7,959 nt of DNA from Candidatus Alcyoniella australis. GTDB lineage: Bacteria; Lernaellota; Lernaellaia; JAVCCG01; Alcyoniellaceae. Both the position numbers and the translations under genes were made by a program. Position 1 is the first letter of the stretch; every line of letters begins with the position of its first letter. This document shows, piece by piece, positions 4,795-7,959 of the stretch. Below the pieces are notes generated by a model. That model was not told the origin of the DNA and made no database searches. It worked only from the letters and a program-made list of their open reading frames with translations. The DNA is taken from the NCBI GenBank assembly GCA_030765605.1, contig JAVCCG010000135.1, forward strand, positions 1 to 7,959. The letters run 5' to 3'.

Positions 4795-5239
4795 GTCAAA
4801 ACGAAAATCAGACCCCCGGACCTCTGGCCAGCGCGACCTTCCAGGCATCGGATCGAAAGAACCGGAGCCGGGGGCATTCGATATCGACGCCGCCATTCGC
4901 GCCTGGCTGGTGCGCGCCTCCGGCCGCAACCCGCTGTCGCGTGCGGTAATTGCAGCTCGCGTGGGCGAGCTCGTCAGCAGGCCCGACCTCTCGCAGGCGG
5001 TGTGGGACGCCTACTGCGCCGGCAGTAAAGAGGGATACCGCCTCCCCGCGTCGTACATTCCCGCAGTCTGCTGGGTGCTTGACGATTACGAGGGTCTGGC
5101 GATTCTCGCGCGCGCCGTGGGTTACGACACGGTCGGCCCAAGTGAACGGCACTTCGTGGAACTCGGCCGCAAAAAGGCCAAGGCCGCCCGCCTGGCGCAT
5201 GAAATCGCGGCGCTCGAGGCTGAGGCGAGGAGAGCCTGA
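4787..5239 (+). CDS. CII-like early regulatory protein
   Basis: This 150-residue protein has a basic, disordered N-terminus (1-30), then a helical region reading SRAVIAARVGELVSRPDLSQ (51-70), AVWDAYCAGSKEGYRLPASY (71-90) and IPAVCWVLDD (91-100), followed by a helical C-terminus rich in Ala/Glu/Lys (125-150). This pattern (IAxRxxELxxR...LDAWxAxSKxxxRLPAxYIPAxC, then a heptad-like tail) is common to small phage proteins next to transposable-phage transposases and is comparable to phage CII/CP76-type regulators. A DNA-binding control role is inferred. I chose ATG 4787, inside the end of the previous gene; the open frame extends further upstream, but that part is in shadow of the HTH gene. Its TGA shares an A with the next ATG (TGATG). 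Confidence 0.68.
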   Translation: MSKSKRKSDPRTSGQRDLPGIGSKEPEPGAFDIDAAIRAWLVRASGRNPLSRAVIAARVGELVSRPDLSQAVWDAYCAGSKEGYRLPASYIPAVCWVLDDYEGLAILARAVGYDTVGPSERHFVELGRKKAKAARLAHEIAALEAEARRA

Positions 5240-5574
5240 TGGCCGCCGACTACACCAACAAGTCGGTGCAAAAGGCCCTTGATCTAATCGAGACCCTGTC
5301 CGGCCGCGAGCTCGAGTTCACTTCGCTGGCCGCGATCGCCGAGGCCTCGGGCCTCGAGAAGGACAACGCGCTGCGCCTGCTGTGGAACCTCGAACAGCGT
5401 GGCTACGTTGAGACCAACGGCAGGGGCTCCTACCGCCTCAGCCCACGCATCGTTCGTTTTGCCGAGAAGTTCCGCCTGGGCCTGGTCGAACGCGCCCGGG
5501 CGCTGGATTCCACCTTTCAATCTTACATCGGAGATATAGATGACCGACAAGAACCAGGCCCCCATCGCGGATGA
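5239..5574 (+). CDS. IclR-type winged-helix DNA-binding protein, short form
   Basis: This 111-residue protein matches the N-terminal winged-helix domain of IclR regulators: SVQKALDLIETL (9-20), the HTH SLAAIAEASGLEKDNALRLL (29-48), LEQRGYVETNGRGSYRLSP (51-69) as helix end and wing, and a linker helix (72-90). The usual effector-binding domain of about 170 residues is absent, so it would not sense an IclR-type ligand. The ATG follows an AGGAG at seven bases and shares one base with the preceding stop. The last 12 codons overlap the next gene in another frame, so the C-terminal tail may be a by-product of the overlap. In this operon it is likely an accessory regulator of early or late transcription. 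Confidence 0.8.
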   Translation: MAADYTNKSVQKALDLIETLSGRELEFTSLAAIAEASGLEKDNALRLLWNLEQRGYVETNGRGSYRLSPRIVRFAEKFRLGLVERARALDSTFQSYIGDIDDRQEPGPHRG

Positions 5575-6388
5575 AACCCAGATAGTGGCCCCCGGCAACG
5601 ATGCCAAGCAGGCGGCTGTAGAAAAGGTCATGGCCGCGCACCGTGCGGCCGTCAGCCGCATCATTGAAGAGCTTCCCGACGACCCCGATGAGCTGAAGTT
5701 CCGCGTCCGCGCCTTGGCCCCGATGCGCGTCCGCATCGACTTCGAGCTGGGACGTACTCTGCTCAAACTCAAGTCGCTGGTCCCCTACGGCGAGTTCACG
5801 GAATTCGTAGCCGATGAAGTCGGGTTGCATTACCGCGCAGCCGGTCGGGCAATGCTGATGGCAAAAAGGCTCAACGACCATCCGCGGCTACTCGCCTCGT
5901 ACCAAGAGAATCCAAAGCAGGGCCACATCCTGGAAGTGACCGAGGAAGAGCTGGACGAATTCGATAAGTCGGGGCAGCTTTTGGGACGCCCGGCCGATGA
6001 GTTTTTCAGCATGACCAAGGCCGAGCTGATGGCTGAGCGCGAGAAACAAACCAAGGCCATCAAGAAACTCGAGTCCAAGGCCAAAGATAAGGATACGCTG
6101 ATCGAAGCGCTGCGCGGCGAAATCGCCAAGTTGCGCGACGGCCTCTCGCCCGCGATGGCCGAGGCCGAGGAGCAGCTCGACGTCGAGCTTAAGGCTTTCC
6201 AGGCGCACTTTAACCTGCTGCGTTCAATCGATCCCGACAATGTGGAAAACGATGTTCGCGGCCTGGTCCTCGGCCACTACACGCGCCTGACGGAGCTAGT
6301 GACTGAGGAATACCAGGACGCCTGCGAGCGCTTCCACGCCTCGGGCAACCCCGACTTGATCAACATCCCGACCAGCCCTGCGGAGTAG
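5540..6388 (+). CDS. DUF3102-like protein with coiled coil
   Basis: This 282-residue protein carries a DUF3102-like core at about 66-112 (FELGRTLLKLKSLVPYGEFT, then YRAAGRAMLMAKRLND), a pattern found in many phage and plasmid proteins that may act in DNA transactions. A Lys/Glu-rich coiled coil follows (about 158-203), then a helical C-terminal domain (205-265). There are no membrane segments. The ATG lies inside the end of the IclR-type gene, 35 bases before its stop, with GGAG at six bases. The stop is three bases before the transposase GTG. Its position directly upstream of the transposase suggests a partner in transposition or replication, or a regulator, but its biochemical role is not known. 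Confidence 0.78.
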   Translation: MTDKNQAPIADETQIVAPGNDAKQAAVEKVMAAHRAAVSRIIEELPDDPDELKFRVRALAPMRVRIDFELGRTLLKLKSLVPYGEFTEFVADEVGLHYRAAGRAMLMAKRLNDHPRLLASYQENPKQGHILEVTEEELDEFDKSGQLLGRPADEFFSMTKAELMAEREKQTKAIKKLESKAKDKDTLIEALRGEIAKLRDGLSPAMAEAEEQLDVELKAFQAHFNLLRSIDPDNVENDVRGLVLGHYTRLTELVTEEYQDACERFHASGNPDLINIPTSPAE

Positions 6389-6391
6389 GCC

Positions 6392-7959
6392 GTGGCTGCG
6401 GTTGATCCCCGGATCGGCATTGAGCTGGCGGACCGCATGAGCGCGGCCGCATCAGCCGCCGACCGATCGCGCATCGTCGAGGAGTACGAGGCGCGTCTGG
6501 GCATGTCGGCCGCCACGATTTACCGCATCGCTAAAGCCCACGGATGGGAGTCCGGTCGCAAACAGCGGGCCGATGCGGGCACGTATCGTTGCGACCTCAC
6601 CGACGAGCAGATCCGCACGCTGGCGGCCATGCAGGTGCGCGCCACGCGCGCCAACGGCAACCGTACCATGCCCACCTGGGTGGCGCAGCTCCACGCCTCG
6701 GACAACGGTCGCGCGCCCGCCGACGTTTCGCCGGCCACGATTAACCGCCACATGCGCCGCCTCAATATCGGCACCAAGGCCCAGCGCGCTCCTCAATCGA
6801 CCTGGGGCACACGCAGCCTTTACCCCAACCACGTACACCAGGTGGACGCCTCGATCTGTATTCAGTGGCGTTTTTCCGGCAAGGCCGAGAAGGGGCCGTC
6901 CGTGCCGCGCGACATGCGGCTTATGTACTACAAGAACAAGCCCGAGTACTTCCGCAAAGTGAAAAAGGTTCTCATCCGCTACGCCCTGGTCGATCACTGC
7001 TCGGGCGCGTTCTACTGGCGTTATTTCTACGAGTCGGGCGAGTCTCGCGAGCTGGCCGTCGAGTTCCTGCTCGAGGCCTGGGCCAACAAAGACCTTCCTA
7101 ACTATCCCTTCCACGGCGTCCCTAAATTGCTTATTTCGGACAAGGGCTCGGGATTTGAGAACCAGTTTTGCGAAAACTTGTTTGCCCGTCTGGGCGTCGA
7201 GTTCCAGGCCCACGAGGCCGGCCATCCCTGGGCCAAGGGCAGTATCGAATCCCACCACTGGCTGATCGAGCGTTTTTTCGAGAGCAGTCTCAGCCTCAAA
7301 GCCGCCGAGAACCTCGACGAACTCAACGCCCGGGCCTGGGACATGATGGCCTACCTCAACGCCTGCAAGCCGCACAGCCGCACCGGATCCCCGCGCTCCC
7401 GCTATTGGGCCTGGAAGGTTGGCGACCTGCGCGAGCTCCCACCCATCGAGGTCTGTAAGGCCCTAGCGCGCAGCGCCCCCGTGGAGCGCACAGTAAAAGG
7501 CGGCCGCAAGGTCGGCTTCAAGGGCAACGAGTACCAGCTTCGTGGCGGTACGTTCGTGGGCGACAAGGTCATGGTGGACTACTCGCCATACGAGTGGCCC
7601 CAGGCGATCCGCTGCTGGCGCATCGCGGACGGCGTCGAGCTCGCGGCCACGTTGGTAAAGACCGACGAGCACGGGTTCGACGTGCGCGGCCAGGTCTGGG
7701 GCGATCGTTCCACGCACAAGCGCCACGCCTTCAACCAGGCCGAGCGCCTACGCGCCGACCTGGACCAGGGGCGGATCGACCTCTCCGGCATCACCCCCAA
7801 GCCCCAGGCGGGCAAGGTGCCAAAGATCGCCATGCCTCAGCGCACCGGCGCGCCGGTATTCCCCGAGCAGCACGAGCCCGAGGTATTCACCGCCTACGCC
7901 GCACTGAAACGCCTGCGCGAGCTGCTCGGCCGCAACATCAGCCCAATCGAGCATCAGTG
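6392..7959 (+). CDS. Mu-type DDE transposase (3' end outside window)
   Basis: An open frame of at least 522 codons runs to the window edge. It begins at GTG 6392, six bases after a GGAG and three bases after the upstream stop. An N-terminal HTH (about residues 25-51, MSAATIYRIAKAHGW) and a second helical DNA-binding segment (70-125) precede an RNase-H-like catalytic core with Asp152 (HQVDASI), Asp250 (LISDKGSGFEN) and Glu286 (GSIESHHW). That gives D-97-D-35-E, the spacing of retroviral integrases, Tn552 and (nearly) TnsB, unlike MuA with its longer D-55-E. Residues about 365-440 (GGRKVGFKGNEYQL, then GDKVMVDY) look like the Mu transposase C-terminal beta-barrel. It should cut and join element ends for integration and replicative transposition, normally with a MuB-like ATPase encoded next. 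The last two bases, TG, would complete a stop codon if followed by A. Confidence 0.93.
   Translation, partial: MAAVDPRIGIELADRMSAAASAADRSRIVEEYEARLGMSAATIYRIAKAHGWESGRKQRADAGTYRCDLTDEQIRTLAAMQVRATRANGNRTMPTWVAQLHASDNGRAPADVSPATINRHMRRLNIGTKAQRAPQSTWGTRSLYPNHVHQVDASICIQWRFSGKAEKGPSVPRDMRLMYYKNKPEYFRKVKKVLIRYALVDHCSGAFYWRYFYESGESRELAVEFLLEAWANKDLPNYPFHGVPKLLISDKGSGFENQFCENLFARLGVEFQAHEAGHPWAKGSIESHHWLIERFFESSLSLKAAENLDELNARAWDMMAYLNACKPHSRTGSPRSRYWAWKVGDLRELPPIEVCKALARSAPVERTVKGGRKVGFKGNEYQLRGGTFVGDKVMVDYSPYEWPQAIRCWRIADGVELAATLVKTDEHGFDVRGQVWGDRSTHKRHAFNQAERLRADLDQGRIDLSGITPKPQAGKVPKIAMPQRTGAPVFPEQHEPEVFTAYAALKRLRELLGRNISPIEHQ

Noticed and set aside
6452-7375. 307-codon minus-strand open frame
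   Set aside because: A shadow of the transposase gene; high GC leaves the antisense frame free of stops, and the DDE motifs clearly fix the plus strand.
1-7959. CRISPR array, tRNA or rRNA genes, insertion sequences with inverted ends
   Set aside because: No spaced multi-copy repeats, no cloverleaf-like or CCA-ended segment, and the only transposase belongs to the phage early operon.

Overview
The window looks like part of a Mu-like (transposable) phage or prophage in a GC-rich, Gram-negative host. The codon style and the CII-like and DUF3102-type early genes recall elements from deltaproteobacteria-like genomes, but I cannot name the host. The main evidence is a DUF935 (Mu gp29-type) portal gene, a lysogeny switch made of an S24/LexA-type repressor facing a Cro/Ner-position HTH gene, and an early operon that ends in a DDE transposase of the Mu/Tn552/TnsB kind.

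Layout. (1) 1-1706, plus strand: portal protein, then an overlapping HK97-gp10-like head-tail/tail-completion protein; these are late genes. (2) 1707-1882: AT-rich, no convincing gene. It holds two copies of a 21-base repeat spaced 48 bases apart and a perfect 14-base palindrome. (3) 1883-2783, minus strand: an AT-rich cargo cassette with its own good promoter. It encodes a 60-aa protein, a 47-aa Lys/Ala-rich protein, a 122-aa three-helix membrane protein, and a further short reading frame without a normal start. The 60-aa and 47-aa proteins and the start-less frame all carry the peptide RGPIPP, encoded with different synonymous codons each time. A 14-base sequence (TGCCAATTGGCACA) occurs at both edges of this cassette. 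(4) 2786-4544, minus strand: the repressor, with two tandem HTH domains and a self-cleaving S24 domain, and one base after its stop a membrane-anchored, cysteine-containing exported protein; the two are probably co-transcribed in the lysogen. (5) 4506-4587: divergent control region with a consensus-like early promoter and three CTTAGT-type operators, one inside the promoter spacer. (6) 4588-7959, plus strand: tightly packed early operon of XRE/Ner-like HTH, CII-like regulator, IclR-type winged-helix protein, DUF3102 protein and transposase. The transposase runs off the window, and a MuB-like ATPase would be expected next.

How it works together (inference). In the lysogen the repressor binds the CTTAGT operators and silences the early promoter, while its partner gene and the independent AT-rich cassette give the host lysogenic-conversion functions. 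On induction the S24 domain would cleave itself, the early promoter fires, and the regulators plus transposase start replicative transposition. The best candidate for something undescribed is the 1883-2783 cassette with its repeated RGPIPP tail, membrane protein and flanking palindromic repeats.
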